A stretch of DNA of 64,000 nucleotides from Drouetiella sp036703255 (GTDB lineage: Bacteria > Cyanobacteriota > Cyanobacteriia > Elainellales > Elainellaceae). Below, piece by piece: positions 52,270-60,899 of the stretch; position 1 is the stretch's first letter, and every line of letters starts with the position of its first letter. The notes under the pieces were generated by a model. That model was not told the DNA's origin. It saw only the letters and a program-made list of their open reading frames with translations, and made no database searches. The position numbers and the translations under genes are program-made. The stretch spans positions 1-64,000 of the forward strand of contig DATNPL010000193.1 in the NCBI GenBank assembly GCA_036703255.1, given 5' to 3'.

Positions 52270-52575
52270 TTACTCGACTTTTTGAGTTTGTTGCCAATGC
52301 TTCATTTCTTCATCAATGAAGTGAGTCACTAAATCTCGGTACATTTTTTCAATGGCATCAGAATTTAGCCCTTCCTCTTCTGCCCAAGCACGACGCTGCT
52401 GCAACATGGCCTGAAAGCGTTCAGGTGCTCTGACGCTGGTTTCACTAGTCTTAAATTTTGCAGCCGCTTTGACGTAGCTAAACCGTTGACCCAGTAATGC
52501 AATAACTTGGCGATCGAGCCGATCAATTTCAGCTCTAATCTCTGACATCTGTTCACATTCGTCAGGCGTTTTCAT
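52270..52575 (-). CDS. AroQ-fold chorismate mutase / isochorismate lyase-like enzyme
   Basis: About 101 aa all-helical domain: MKTPDECEQMSEIRAEIDRL then DRQVIALLGQRFSYVKAAAK, with ERFQAMLQQRRAWAEEEGLN and YRDLVTHFIDEEMKHW. The spacing and the VKAAAKFK stretch match PchB-type isochorismate-pyruvate lyases and related small mutases. It might make salicylate-type or prephenate products. The start is MKTPDECEQ (52575); upstream residues are non-homologous. The 24-bp hairpin at 52626 lies in its leader region. Confidence 0.88.
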   Translation of the reverse strand: MKTPDECEQMSEIRAEIDRLDRQVIALLGQRFSYVKAAAKFKTSETSVRAPERFQAMLQQRRAWAEEEGLNSDAIEKMYRDLVTHFIDEEMKHWQQTQKVE

Positions 52576-52625
52576 ATGACAAGCTTTAATGGATAGGCTC
52601 AACTCGGCGTGTGCCAATTGTAGCC

Positions 52626-52676
52626 ATGAAATTATTTTGGCAGGTGCGCTCCGCGCACCTGCCAAAATAATTTCAT
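52626..52676. repeat. 24-bp perfect hairpin
   Basis: The arms 52626-52649 and 52653-52676 are exact complements with the loop tcc. The base is ATGAAATTATTTT and the tip GGCAGGTGCGC. It lies between the HAD-HerA gene end and the AroQ-type gene start, both on the minus strand. Confidence 0.85.
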
Positions 52677-52715
52677 AAAAACATTGCTGGCTTGGCGTAT
52701 ATACCTGCGGCTACA

Positions 52716-54425
52716 TCAAGCAGGTAACGTATAGCGACTTGTGATGGCTGCCTTAATGCAATCGCGACTTTCGCTAGCTGATAGTTGAGAATTCTCGACC
52801 TCAGCCGCTTCATCCGCTAGCGTATCGTCTTTAATAGCTTCTCGAAACCAGCGAGAATAATCTTGCTGCTGCAAGTGATGCAGCCAAGTGTCTTCATCGA
52901 CACCTTCTGCCAATTCCATGAACATCATCAAATTTTGGGCTTTTAAGTTCAGTTTAGCTTCTGCCCCGCGAAAGTAAAAACACTTATCTGCACCCAGTTC
53001 ACCTTCAGCGTAGTTTCGCATGTGGCGACGACGTTCCACACGGGGCGGGGTAATGTGAAAGCAAAATGGCTCATTATCCTCTTGGCGATCCCAAGTCAGC
53101 ACTTCACCTGAATCTAAATGCTCAGGTAGCAGCCTGGGTAAGTCACATCCAACCGTGTTGCAAAAGCTGGCGATCGTCTCATGGGGCGCTTTACCGACTG
53201 CAATGACCCTATTGACAAGTGATAAAGCTGGAACGGCGACGTGATCAGGATGGACTGTAATCAGCAATAGGTTGCTTAAAGCTTGGGGCAGGGTGAGAGA
53301 AGCAGGGTGCCAGGAGGCAGGCAGCATGTGATGCGCCTCATCGACTACAATCCAGTGCGGCCGTCCTGTGCGCGCTCTCAATTCCATCAGCGAAGGTAGC
53401 AGCCCAGCGAAGAAGGCAGGTCGTTCGTCTAGCTTGACACTGAGCAGATTAACAATCACGCTTTGGTCAGGTCTGTTGAGCAGATCTAAAACCTCACTAA
53501 TATTCGGAGGCTGCTGGCTGTCGCCCAAAACTATGGCACCTTCAAAGCCTTCGTAATCTCCTTCGGGATCAATGATGCAAAACTGATAGGACTGCTCTGC
53601 CAGCCGTTCTAGAATGCCCATCGCTAAAGTTGACTTGCCGCCTCCAGAGGTTCCTGCCAGCAGCAAACTCGTCCCATAGGGCTGCAACTTTACTTCCATA
53701 CCCTCTTTGTCTGTACCCAGCAAAATTTGATGGCGATCTAGCGATTCCGCAAACTCTTCCAGATCGGACGCTGTAATCTTATCAATTAATTCTGTAACGC
53801 CTGCCCCTCGGCTTTGCTGAGTTACCCAATCTGCCCGGTCTTTCAGCATCGATAGCGCGTTAGCAACCGCCACCGAAAACTCGCAGACTTCTAGTAACGC
53901 ATGATCATTTTCAGCGTCGCCAACCGCCACCACATTGTGAGGAGACAGACCCATATGAGTTAGAGCAGCTTTCAGTCCTGACGCTTTGTTAATGCCGGAC
54001 GGCAAGACCATAACGGCTCCCTTGTTAAAGATGACTTGCAGTTCCAGCCCTAGATCGCGAATGGTTTCTAAAACAACGGTTTCGTGAGGATGCCAAGTTG
54101 CGACAATAACCTGTCCTACCCCTAGCGGCTCAATGTTGCGCGCTTGCAGGGCTTGAACGAATGCTTCAGGGGGGCGATCGCCCAAGGGCTTTTGCTCATG
54201 GGTAGCTGGAAAATACAGCAGCGCTCCATTTTCCGCCACAACACAGTCAAACAGATCCACTTGGGGAAACGTTTGGCACAGGTCATCCAACTGTCGCCCA
54301 GTCACAAGAATCAGTTTACGCCCAGATTCCTTCAGACGTTTGAGCGCGTCTAATGTCTCCGAAGAAACCTGGCTGTCAGTTGCCAGAGTGCCGTCATAAT
54401 CGGTTGCAAGAGTAAGGTAGCGCAT
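52716..54425 (-). CDS. HAD phosphatase fused to HerA-like ATPase
   Basis: 569 aa. Residues 1-225: Cof-type HAD hydrolase with TDYDGTLATD (nucleophile D9), LVTGR (motif II) and VAVGDAENDHALLEVCEFSV (motif IV). Residues about 235-460: P-loop ATPase of DUF87/HerA type, with LAGTSGGGKSTLAMGILERL (Walker A), FCIIDPEGDYEG, the Walker B-like strand HWIVVDEAHHMLP, and a VHPDHVAVPAL segment. The last 100 residues are an unassigned acidic region. HerA-like pumps act on DNA or protein, and HAD-IIB enzymes on sugar phosphates, so the combined job is unclear. Confidence 0.88.
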   Translation of the reverse strand: MRYLTLATDYDGTLATDSQVSSETLDALKRLKESGRKLILVTGRQLDDLCQTFPQVDLFDCVVAENGALLYFPATHEQKPLGDRPPEAFVQALQARNIEPLGVGQVIVATWHPHETVVLETIRDLGLELQVIFNKGAVMVLPSGINKASGLKAALTHMGLSPHNVVAVGDAENDHALLEVCEFSVAVANALSMLKDRADWVTQQSRGAGVTELIDKITASDLEEFAESLDRHQILLGTDKEGMEVKLQPYGTSLLLAGTSGGGKSTLAMGILERLAEQSYQFCIIDPEGDYEGFEGAIVLGDSQQPPNISEVLDLLNRPDQSVIVNLLSVKLDERPAFFAGLLPSLMELRARTGRPHWIVVDEAHHMLPASWHPASLTLPQALSNLLLITVHPDHVAVPALSLVNRVIAVGKAPHETIASFCNTVGCDLPRLLPEHLDSGEVLTWDRQEDNEPFCFHITPPRVERRRHMRNYAEGELGADKCFYFRGAEAKLNLKAQNLMMFMELAEGVDEDTWLHHLQQQDYSRWFREAIKDDTLADEAAEVENSQLSASESRDCIKAAITSRYTLPA

Positions 54426-54589
54426 AGGGGTGCCTGAAAATTTACCTACAGAATGGGTCTAAGTCATTTTTGCGATGGTCTTTTAGCCTGGGGTTGTCTG
54501 CCCAAGTTAGCTATGTATTCACCTAAAAGGTTTTTCAAAAAAGCATTCCGCTCTTTCAAAAAGCCTCTGGTTTGATCAAATCCGCGATC

Positions 54590-55105
54590 TCAAGAACGGG
54601 TTAACTCTGCATACCCTTGGATGTTTTCGGGTTCAAACTGGCGCAGGATGCTTGTGGCTTGCCGAACCAGATCCTCAGTACCCTTGACGATAATCAGGTA
54701 CTTTCCAGCATTGAGACGATTGCGATAGGGAAGGGCATCACCGCTACCGATCGCCAAACCAACGCCACCCCCGACAAAATATGCACCCAAGGCACCCGAT
54801 GCTGCGCCCAGTAAGCCACCCAAAATGTGATTTCCAAAACTCCCGATCGGTAAAAGCTCGATACCCGATAGAAGATTAAAGGCGTATCCTGAAGCGAATC
54901 CGAAGGGGACTAGCCAATATATCAGTCGTTTCGCTCCTTTACTCGCTTGCTGAGCTGGATCGATCAACCCATACTCATCTGCACTTTTATAACCACGGCC
55001 CAAGATGTCGAACTGGTTTCTAGATAGCCCTTCTTGCTCAAGCGCTGAATAAGCAGCTTCGGCCTGATTGCGATTTGATAGAACTGCAACGAGATAATTC
55101 ATCAT
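54590..55105 (-). CDS. Stress-type protein with glycine-rich membrane-like core
   Basis: 171 aa. The N-terminal alpha-beta unit (YLVAVLSNRNQAEAAYSALE) resembles general-stress domains of the GsiB/YflT kind. The middle (ILGGLLGAASGALGAYFVGG, then GVGLAIGSG) is a glycine-zipper-like hydrophobic pair. The C-terminal part is KYLIIVKGTEDLVRQATSIL. It lies 24 bp after a 34-aa membrane peptide gene on the same strand. Likely a membrane-linked stress protein, unproven. Confidence 0.72.
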   Translation of the reverse strand: MMNYLVAVLSNRNQAEAAYSALEQEGLSRNQFDILGRGYKSADEYGLIDPAQQASKGAKRLIYWLVPFGFASGYAFNLLSGIELLPIGSFGNHILGGLLGAASGALGAYFVGGGVGLAIGSGDALPYRNRLNAGKYLIIVKGTEDLVRQATSILRQFEPENIQGYAELTRS

Positions 55106-55129
55106 GACCTCAGTATTGAATAGATAAGT

Positions 55130-55234
55130 TTAAATCGAGGAATGGGAATCGATTAAAGGCTGAAGGATGAGGGCGATCGCTCCCACAGCTACGAACGATA
55201 AAGTGACCCAAAACAAAGTTAAATTTAGCCGCAT
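55130..55234 (-). CDS. 34-aa single-helix membrane peptide
   Basis: Reads MRLNLTLFWVTLSFVAVGAI, then ALILQPLIDSHSSI and TAA. A single membrane-spanning helix covers nearly the whole peptide. GAGGAG lies 5 bp before the ATG, one of the best ribosome sites in the window. The stop is 24 bp upstream of the stress-type gene on the same strand, implying an operon. Confidence 0.6.
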   Translation of the reverse strand: MRLNLTLFWVTLSFVAVGAIALILQPLIDSHSSI

Positions 55235-55784
55235 AAAAATCTCCTCGTAGTGTCTTCCTGAGCTGATTGACTGACAAAACTCCTGAAACTGCTACTTTTG
55301 CGTAGGCTAGCTTAACCCAACGAAATCTTGCTATTGTTGAATACTTTTTATCTTCATTCATTCCTCTTCAAAAAGAATGACGATACTAAGCTATTAAAAT
55401 TAACTTATTAAAGCTTGCCAATACATTCCATCCATCTAAAGCATGAATGCCTGCTTTTGCAGGTGCTTGAAGATATTCTGGTAGATACTTTTCTCTCTTT
55501 AGAAGTACCTAAATCGCAAATCTCTCTTGCAATTTATCTCACACCTAGCTAATAGCTTTTTAAGCTTGGCAAAATCATAGAGTTGAGCAGAGATAGGCGT
55601 GTCGTTCTGACTCTATTCTGACTCTATCAGCTGGAGAAAATTTATTAATTGTAGGGTGCATAAAGAATGAGGCATTGGATTTCTAAAGGTCTATAGCTTA
55701 AGCATGATGCTTTCCTACAAAAATATTTTTAAGCTGTTTTCATGACTTCTAAGGATTTCTGTTAGCTATAGGAGCTTATAAAGA
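55235..55784. other. Upstream region of psaL
   Basis: About 550 bp, A/T-rich, between the divergent peptide gene and psaL. It includes a modest hairpin (CCTGCttttGCAGG at about 55451-55464). No gene seen. A long leader is consistent with regulated psaL expression. Confidence 0.5.
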
Positions 55785-56321
55785 ATGACTCAGCTTATTG
55801 AAAAAATTGAGCGATCGAACAACCGTTCTAGCGATCCTAGAAATCAAGAGGTCATTTATCCTGTTGCAGATCCGCAGTACGCAGATCTCGCAACGCCTAT
55901 CAATTCTTCACCGCTTGTACGGGCGTTTGTCAGCAATCTGTCTGCTTATCGGCATGGCTTATCGCCTTTGCGGCGAGGGCTTGAGGCAGGTTTGGCTCAC
56001 GGGTATATTTTGGTAGGCCCTTTCGCAAAATTCAATCCTCTGCGCTACACCGAAAGCGGCACGCTGGTTGCCTTGCTCTCCGCTCTGGCCTTGGTTTTAA
56101 TTTCGAGTTTTGCCATTGTGCTTTATGCCGCTAGTAATCCTCCTGCGCCCCTTTCAGCAGTAGCTGCCCCTGCTCCTGATGCATTTAAGTCACAAAAAGG
56201 TTGGAATGAGTATGCAAAAGGGTTTACCTTGGGCGGTGCCATAGGTGCGATCGCAGCCTATTTTATACTCGCGAACTTTGATGTGTATGGAAACTTCTTG
56301 ACCTTAATTGGAGCAAAATAG
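55785..56321 (+). CDS. psaL: Photosystem I subunit XI (PsaL), isolated copy
   Basis: 178 aa. The PsaL core is unmistakable: TPINSSPLVRAFVSNLSAYR, GLSPLRRGLEAGLAHGYILV, GPFAKFNPLR, two or three helices (VALLSALALVLISSFAIVLY; FTLGGAIGAIAAYFILANF), the SNPPAPLSAVAAPAPDAF loop and SQKGWNEYAKGF. PsaL is at the trimer/tetramer interface of photosystem I. The N-terminal 35 residues (SSDPRNQEVIYPV) are of the Nostoc type. It is not next to psaI or psaF/J. It lies with stress-type genes, so it may be a second, condition-specific copy. AGGAG is 10 bp upstream. Confidence 0.93.
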   Translation: MTQLIEKIERSNNRSSDPRNQEVIYPVADPQYADLATPINSSPLVRAFVSNLSAYRHGLSPLRRGLEAGLAHGYILVGPFAKFNPLRYTESGTLVALLSALALVLISSFAIVLYAASNPPAPLSAVAAPAPDAFKSQKGWNEYAKGFTLGGAIGAIAAYFILANFDVYGNFLTLIGAK

Positions 56322-56412
56322 TCTGCTCAGCAAGACCCTATTTTTGAGCAAGATTCGCTACAGAATAGCCACAAAGATTAGCCTCGAAAAAGTTTTCTTA
56401 GCAGGAATTAAG

Positions 56413-57432
56413 ATGCATTTAAAGCCAATTGCTCAACAGGTTGTGGTTGTGGTAGGCGCGTCAAGCGGGATTGGGCGAGAAACGGCTTTACTGTTTGCTC
56501 AGGAGGGCGCAAAAGTTGTGATTTCAGCGCGGAGTGAGCCAGGACTCTCATCTCTAGCCGATGAAATTCGGCAAGCAGGAAGTGAAGCAACGATCGTGAC
56601 AGCTGATGTCTCTATATTCGAGCAGGTAAAAGCGATCGCTGATAAAGCCATTGCCATTTATGGGCGAATCGATACTTGGGTTCATGCCTCTGCGACTTCC
56701 GTTTTTTCTACTTTCGATCGCCTAACGCCAGAAGAATTTAAGCGCGTGATTGATGTCAATTTAATGGGGCAAGTGTATGGAGCGATGGTTGCTTTACCTC
56801 ACTTGAGGCAAGAGGGAGGTGGCGCACTTATCCATATTTCTTCAATGGAAGGTCGGCGATCGCTGCCTTTTCAAAGCGCCTATTCTTCTGCGAAACACGG
56901 CATTGAAGGTTTTCTTGAATCTTTGCGGGTTGAGCTAGCCCATGAGGGAATTCCGATTAGCGTCACCAGTGTCAAACCTTCGGTAATCAACACGCCTTTC
57001 TATAACAATGGCAAAACAAAGCTAGGCGTTAAGCCAACTGGAATTCCGCCTTACTATCAGCCTCGTCTTGTCGCGAAGGCTATTCTCCAGGCGGCTGAAC
57101 ATCCAACCCGAGATGTCATCGTCGGAGATGTAGGTAAAGTTTTAGATGTATTGCAGCGGCTCTCCCCCTCATTGGTTGATTCTCTGCTTCTACTCATTGG
57201 ATTTAAGGGGCAAAAAACAAGTGAATTAAAAGCCGAAACTGCTGCTCATAATCTTTATGAGCCTGTACCTGAAAATGACACTGTTGAAGGAGATTTTGGT
57301 TATCTAGTCGTGCCTAGTCTTACAGATTGGGTCGATCGCCATCCACCGATTAAGTGGGGAGCAACAGCATTGATTGGTTTGGTAGGAATCGCCTTAGTCA
57401 CTTCAAAGATGTTCAGCAACAAACAAGTCTAA
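56413..57432 (+). CDS. SDR-family oxidoreductase with C-terminal membrane anchor
   Basis: About 339 aa. The Rossmann fold opens VVVVVGASSGIGRETALLFA (TGxxxGIG form with V/A). ISSMEGRRSLPFQSAYSSAKHG contains the S...YxxxK catalytic set. The C-terminus adds about 90 residues ending in a membrane helix (WGATALIGLVGIALVTSKMF). The start ATG at 56413 follows AGGA by 8 bp; the open frame back to 56308 overlaps psaL and lacks similarity. It lies 91 bp after psaL on the same strand and is probably cotranscribed. Substrate unknown. Confidence 0.9.
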   Translation: MHLKPIAQQVVVVVGASSGIGRETALLFAQEGAKVVISARSEPGLSSLADEIRQAGSEATIVTADVSIFEQVKAIADKAIAIYGRIDTWVHASATSVFSTFDRLTPEEFKRVIDVNLMGQVYGAMVALPHLRQEGGGALIHISSMEGRRSLPFQSAYSSAKHGIEGFLESLRVELAHEGIPISVTSVKPSVINTPFYNNGKTKLGVKPTGIPPYYQPRLVAKAILQAAEHPTRDVIVGDVGKVLDVLQRLSPSLVDSLLLLIGFKGQKTSELKAETAAHNLYEPVPENDTVEGDFGYLVVPSLTDWVDRHPPIKWGATALIGLVGIALVTSKMFSNKQV

Positions 57433-57478
57433 GTCTCATCGCTATTGTTCTACATTCACATAACCGAAGGGGTAACTC

Positions 57479-58216
57479 ATGGAAGAGCTTACAAACCAAT
57501 CTAGTCAATCCAGCCCATCTAGCAGTTCCGACAGCAGCGTCAGTGAAACCGAGCGCTGGGCCTCTTTAATTGGAGGAGGAACCCTCGTCTTAGCGGGGCT
57601 GAGGCAAGGTTCTTTAAGGGGTATTCTGACCGCATTAGCAGGAGGCACTCTTGTGCATCATGGTGCAACCAGCAAAAAAAGCATCAAAGAAACCGTCGGT
57701 GATGCAGTAGGTGCCAATCAAAGCATCAAGGTTGAAAAGTCGGTGACCATTCAGAACAAGTCGCCTGAGGAGCTATATCACTTTTGGCGAAATTTCGAGA
57801 ATCTGCCTGCGTTTATGAGGCATCTAAAGTCAGTCCAAGTGATTGATTCAATGCGATCGCATTGGGTTGCTAATGCCCCCGGCGGTGTCAGTATCGAGTG
57901 GGATGCTGAAATCGTGAACGATCAGGAAAATAAGCTGATCTCTTGGGCTTCGATCGAAGGTTCAGACGTCGATAACGCTGGCTTTGTTCGGTTTCAAGCT
58001 GCTCCTGCCGGACGCGGAACTGAGGTCAAGGTTGTATTGGAGTACAGTCCGATAGGGGGCATTTTAGGAAGCGCGATCGCAAAACTCTTTGGTGAAGAAC
58101 CTGAGCAGCAGATCGGAGATGATTTGCGACGGTTCAAACAACTGATGGAAGCTGGTGAAATTGCTACGACTGAAAATCAGTCTTCGGGGCGGGGTCGCGA
58201 CGGTACAAGCACTTAA
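57479..58216 (+). CDS. SRPBCC protein with N-terminal glycine-rich helices
   Basis: 245 aa. The N-terminal Ser-rich segment and small helix pair (LIGGGTLVLAGLRQGSLRGI, LTALAGGTLVHHGA) precede a polyketide-cyclase/START-like domain: SVTIQNKSPEELYHFWRNFE, NLPAFMRHLKSVQVID, GRGTEVKVVLEYSPIGGILG. This arrangement is common in cyanobacterial and soil-bacterial stress clusters. It is 46 bp after the SDR gene, with AAGGGGTAA before the ATG. Confidence 0.87.
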   Translation: MEELTNQSSQSSPSSSSDSSVSETERWASLIGGGTLVLAGLRQGSLRGILTALAGGTLVHHGATSKKSIKETVGDAVGANQSIKVEKSVTIQNKSPEELYHFWRNFENLPAFMRHLKSVQVIDSMRSHWVANAPGGVSIEWDAEIVNDQENKLISWASIEGSDVDNAGFVRFQAAPAGRGTEVKVVLEYSPIGGILGSAIAKLFGEEPEQQIGDDLRRFKQLMEAGEIATTENQSSGRGRDGTST

Positions 58217-58228
58217 GGCTATATAAAC

Positions 58229-58267
58229 ACTATTTAGGAGGGACGTAAAATGCCTCTCCTAAATAGT
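58229..58267. terminator. Bidirectional hairpin between convergent genes
   Basis: ACTATTTAGGAG (58229-58240) pairs with CTCCTAAATAGT (58256-58267). It lies between the SRPBCC gene and the convergent DUF2231 gene, 13 bp and 17 bp from their ends, so a shared terminator is likely. Confidence 0.65.
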
Positions 58268-58283
58268 TAGCCACAAGATTGAA

Positions 58284-58805
58284 TTAGGGTTCTTGAGGGC
58301 TGCTGTAACCGATAACCGCTACTTTATGGCGATAAACCAGCTCTGCGCCATACCAACCTGTAATGCCTAGCAACGATGCCACAATTAAAGAAACAACCAA
58401 TCCAATCGGAACAACCGCATCGGCTGGATTGTCCCAGCGGAGTAGCCAATTTACCAATGTCAACATGAGTGCGGCAACATTGCCTACCATGTGCGCCCAA
58501 CCTGCGCGACGTTTACGAACGCGATCGATCTTCAAGAAATCGAGCATTCCAGTCAGAGCTGCCAGAAGACCGCTAACAAACCCGGCTCCAATTAACCAGA
58601 TTGATGCTCTTGCCCAAAAAGCATCTGTCGTCAACCAATACCCTAAATCAGTGCCAAAGGCTCCTACCAAAAAAGCGATCGGGAAAGTGACAAGGAGAGG
58701 ATGGAATGGATGACCTGCCACAGCTACAGTGCTAGGAACACCGCTATCTCGGTATTCTTCCTCATGGCTTTCAATCAGCGGTGGAATATTGGGAGTTTTC
58801 GTCAT
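58284..58805 (-). CDS. DUF2231 membrane protein
   Basis: 173 aa with four helices. The DUF2231 signature is GHPFHPLLVTFPIAFLVGAF followed by GTDLGYW. The remaining helices are AALTGMLDFL-type and LRWDNPADAVVPIGLVVSLI. Function unknown. Such genes commonly accompany stress or electron-transport genes. Confidence 0.9.
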   Translation of the reverse strand: MTKTPNIPPLIESHEEEYRDSGVPSTVAVAGHPFHPLLVTFPIAFLVGAFGTDLGYWLTTDAFWARASIWLIGAGFVSGLLAALTGMLDFLKIDRVRKRRAGWAHMVGNVAALMLTLVNWLLRWDNPADAVVPIGLVVSLIVASLLGITGWYGAELVYRHKVAVIGYSSPQEP

Positions 58806-58925
58806 GGCTTTGCCTTGATATCAGTTGACTAAATTCTCCGAAAACACAGAGGATTTGTACATCTCTCTCAAGGGATATCCCAAAAGCTGAAATGAGCGAT
58901 ATCTGAGTGAATTGAGTAGGTAAAT

Positions 58926-59666
58926 CTAAAGGGATGGGAATTGATCAATGACTGACGTTGCTTGAATCAATAATCTGCCTTTTTCGACATGCAATTCTTG
59001 CAGCCAAAACGTCACGCCTTTGATATCAAAATTACGAAATTCTAGCAGCTCCGTAATTTTCTCAAGGAGTGCTGCTAAAAAAGTCAAAGAGAGTCCCTGT
59101 CCTTCAGCCGAGAGAATCTCTAGAGCGATACGCTGACCGTTTTGCTGAAGAAAAGGTTTAGCAATGGCTGACAAGCTGATCGATTCACCCGTGGTTTGAA
59201 CAAAAAGATCGGCTTTAATAGCCATCTGATTGTTGCCTAAGAGATTGACTTTTGCCTGATGAATATCGATCGCCTGCTGATTTCCTTCTACCTGCACCTT
59301 TATGTTTTGCATTCGCTGATGCAAATAGTCTGATGCTAGAGCGCGATTTAGGTCAGTTTCTGTGAGAATAATTTGAGCCTGGGCATCTGTAGGCTGGGTG
59401 AACTCAATTTTGCCAAATGCTGCACTGATCGGATTCACATCAACGCTATTAGTACTTAGCTCGATCGATTCTACGCGCAGGTCTTGTTTCATCACCAAGC
59501 CTTCACCCGAAATCTCCACAGAATCAACCTTGCCCTGCACCAATTTAACCGGATCAGTTCGGATGTCAACATCCATTTTGTCAACTTCGTCGAGCTGGCT
59601 ATTAATACCTAGTTCCACTACTTTGCTCAACGCTTTTTCTCCCAAATCGGGCTTATTTTCTGTCAC
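58926..59666 (-). CDS. DUF2993 (LmeA-like) lipid-binding protein
   Basis: 246 aa from a GTG with GAGGAAA upstream. The family features are ALSKVVELGINSQLDEVDKM, VKLVQGKVDSVEISGEGLVM, FTQPTDAQAQIILTETDLNR and the closing FRNFDIKGVTFWLQELHVEK. LmeA-type proteins are TULIP-fold phospholipid binders. It lacks a signal peptide, so it may act on the cytosolic or thylakoid side. Confidence 0.88.
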   Translation of the reverse strand: MTENKPDLGEKALSKVVELGINSQLDEVDKMDVDIRTDPVKLVQGKVDSVEISGEGLVMKQDLRVESIELSTNSVDVNPISAAFGKIEFTQPTDAQAQIILTETDLNRALASDYLHQRMQNIKVQVEGNQQAIDIHQAKVNLLGNNQMAIKADLFVQTTGESISLSAIAKPFLQQNGQRIALEILSAEGQGLSLTFLAALLEKITELLEFRNFDIKGVTFWLQELHVEKGRLLIQATSVIDQFPSL

Positions 59667-59904
59667 TTGGAAGTTTCCTCAATTAGAGCAAATGAGTGCG
59701 ATCGACAAATTTTTGTCCTGTGGGAATCTTATTTTTCATCCCCACCTTTGTTTAAAATAGCGATCGCATCAGAGCTATCCCTCTAGCTAAAGCCATAAGC
59801 CAGAGGTCAAAACCAGAAATATTTCTCCAGAAACACAAGGCTTGTGCCCTAAAAGTCAGGCGACTGCTGTAAGGGCGCAATTTGAGTCAAATATCATCAG
59901 GCCA

Positions 59905-60297
59905 TCACTGACCTTTTACCTGTTCGCAGAGCATTTTCACCGCAGACAAGAGTTGGTCAGAGTCTATGGGCTTTCTAAAGAAGGCATCAGCGCCTGTGTT
60001 CATGGCCTCGTCCTTATTCAAGACCGATGAGGCTGTCATCAAAATAATGCCAATTTTGGAGACAGCAGGGTTGCGGCGAATTCGCTCAGCAACTGAGTAG
60101 CCAACCATGTCAGGCATCAGCACATCTAGCAAGACGATATCGGGTCTCAAAGCGTCAACTTCCTCGAGTGCTTCCCAACCACCGCTGGCCGTGTTGATCC
60201 GATATCCCTCAGCTTCTAGAAGCGTTTGCAGCCAGAAGGTATTATCTTCAATATCGTCAACAATGAGAATATGACACACAGGAATTACTCTGAACAT
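59905..60297 (-). CDS. Stand-alone response regulator receiver
   Basis: 130 aa CheY-like domain with an intact site: acidic pair ILIVDDIEDN, acceptor Asp in PDIVLLDVLMPDMVG (about residue 57), Thr/Ser in ILMTASSVLN and Lys in FFRKPIDS. No output domain. It is probably a phospho-relay intermediate or an adaptor for an unlinked kinase. An alternative GTG start lies at 60279. Confidence 0.9.
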   Translation of the reverse strand: MFRVIPVCHILIVDDIEDNTFWLQTLLEAEGYRINTASGGWEALEEVDALRPDIVLLDVLMPDMVGYSVAERIRRNPAVSKIGIILMTASSVLNKDEAMNTGADAFFRKPIDSDQLLSAVKMLCEQVKGQ

Positions 60298-60482
60298 CGA
60301 GAACAGTCTACACCCAAAGCTGTATGAGGGAAAGCAGAAGTTGAGTTGAGGGGCTAGTTATGGATGACAGCTACCCTGCGTACATAAGCTCATTTTGCTG
60401 TATCGTAGGTTCCTTGACCGCTCCAATTCCAATTCCCAATTCTAAAGGGACTTATTTGTAAAGCTTATTCCTAGAAATTGCA

Positions 60483-60899
60483 CTAGGAATCCAAGATTGC
60501 AGCGACGGCATCAATCTCAAACAGCATTCCTTCCACCGCCAGTCTGGGCACAGGAATCAACGTACTGGCAGGCTTGTGTTCTCCTGGCCACATTGCATTC
60601 CGTTCGGCTGAGATTAAACGTTGTTTCTCAGCATTGTGATCCACTGAAAGTACCGTGATTTTTACAACCTGTTCGGGTGTTGCCCCAATTGCTGTCAAAG
60701 CGGTACGGAGGTTGGCAAAGGATTGTTTCAGTTGAGCTGCGAAATCAGCCGAGACTGAATGACCGCTTTCATTTTCCCCCAGTTGTCCTGCGATATAGAC
60801 CAGTTTCGTATGGGCAGGGACAACAGTAACCTGGGTATAGCCGTAGTGAGAGGGATCGTGTAACCCAACTGGATTAATATGCTGAATAGCGAGAGTCAT
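60483..60899 (-). CDS. RidA-family enamine/imine deaminase
   Basis: 138 aa. The RidA pattern is VVPAHTKLVYIAGQLGENES, QLKQSFANLRTALTAIGATP and PASTLIPVPRLAVEGMLFEI, including the substrate-binding Arg. RidA hydrolyses reactive enamine products of PLP enzymes. GGAGGTGAG precedes the ATG. A short hairpin (ATTCCTAG/CTAGGAAT) straddles the stop codon. Confidence 0.92.
   Translation of the reverse strand: MTLAIQHINPVGLHDPSHYGYTQVTVVPAHTKLVYIAGQLGENESGHSVSADFAAQLKQSFANLRTALTAIGATPEQVVKITVLSVDHNAEKQRLISAERNAMWPGEHKPASTLIPVPRLAVEGMLFEIDAVAAILDS

Noticed and set aside
55110..55361. An 83-aa minus-strand frame upstream of the stress-type gene
   Set aside because: It overlaps, in another frame, the 34-aa membrane peptide, which has a far better start and a sensible hydrophobic profile.
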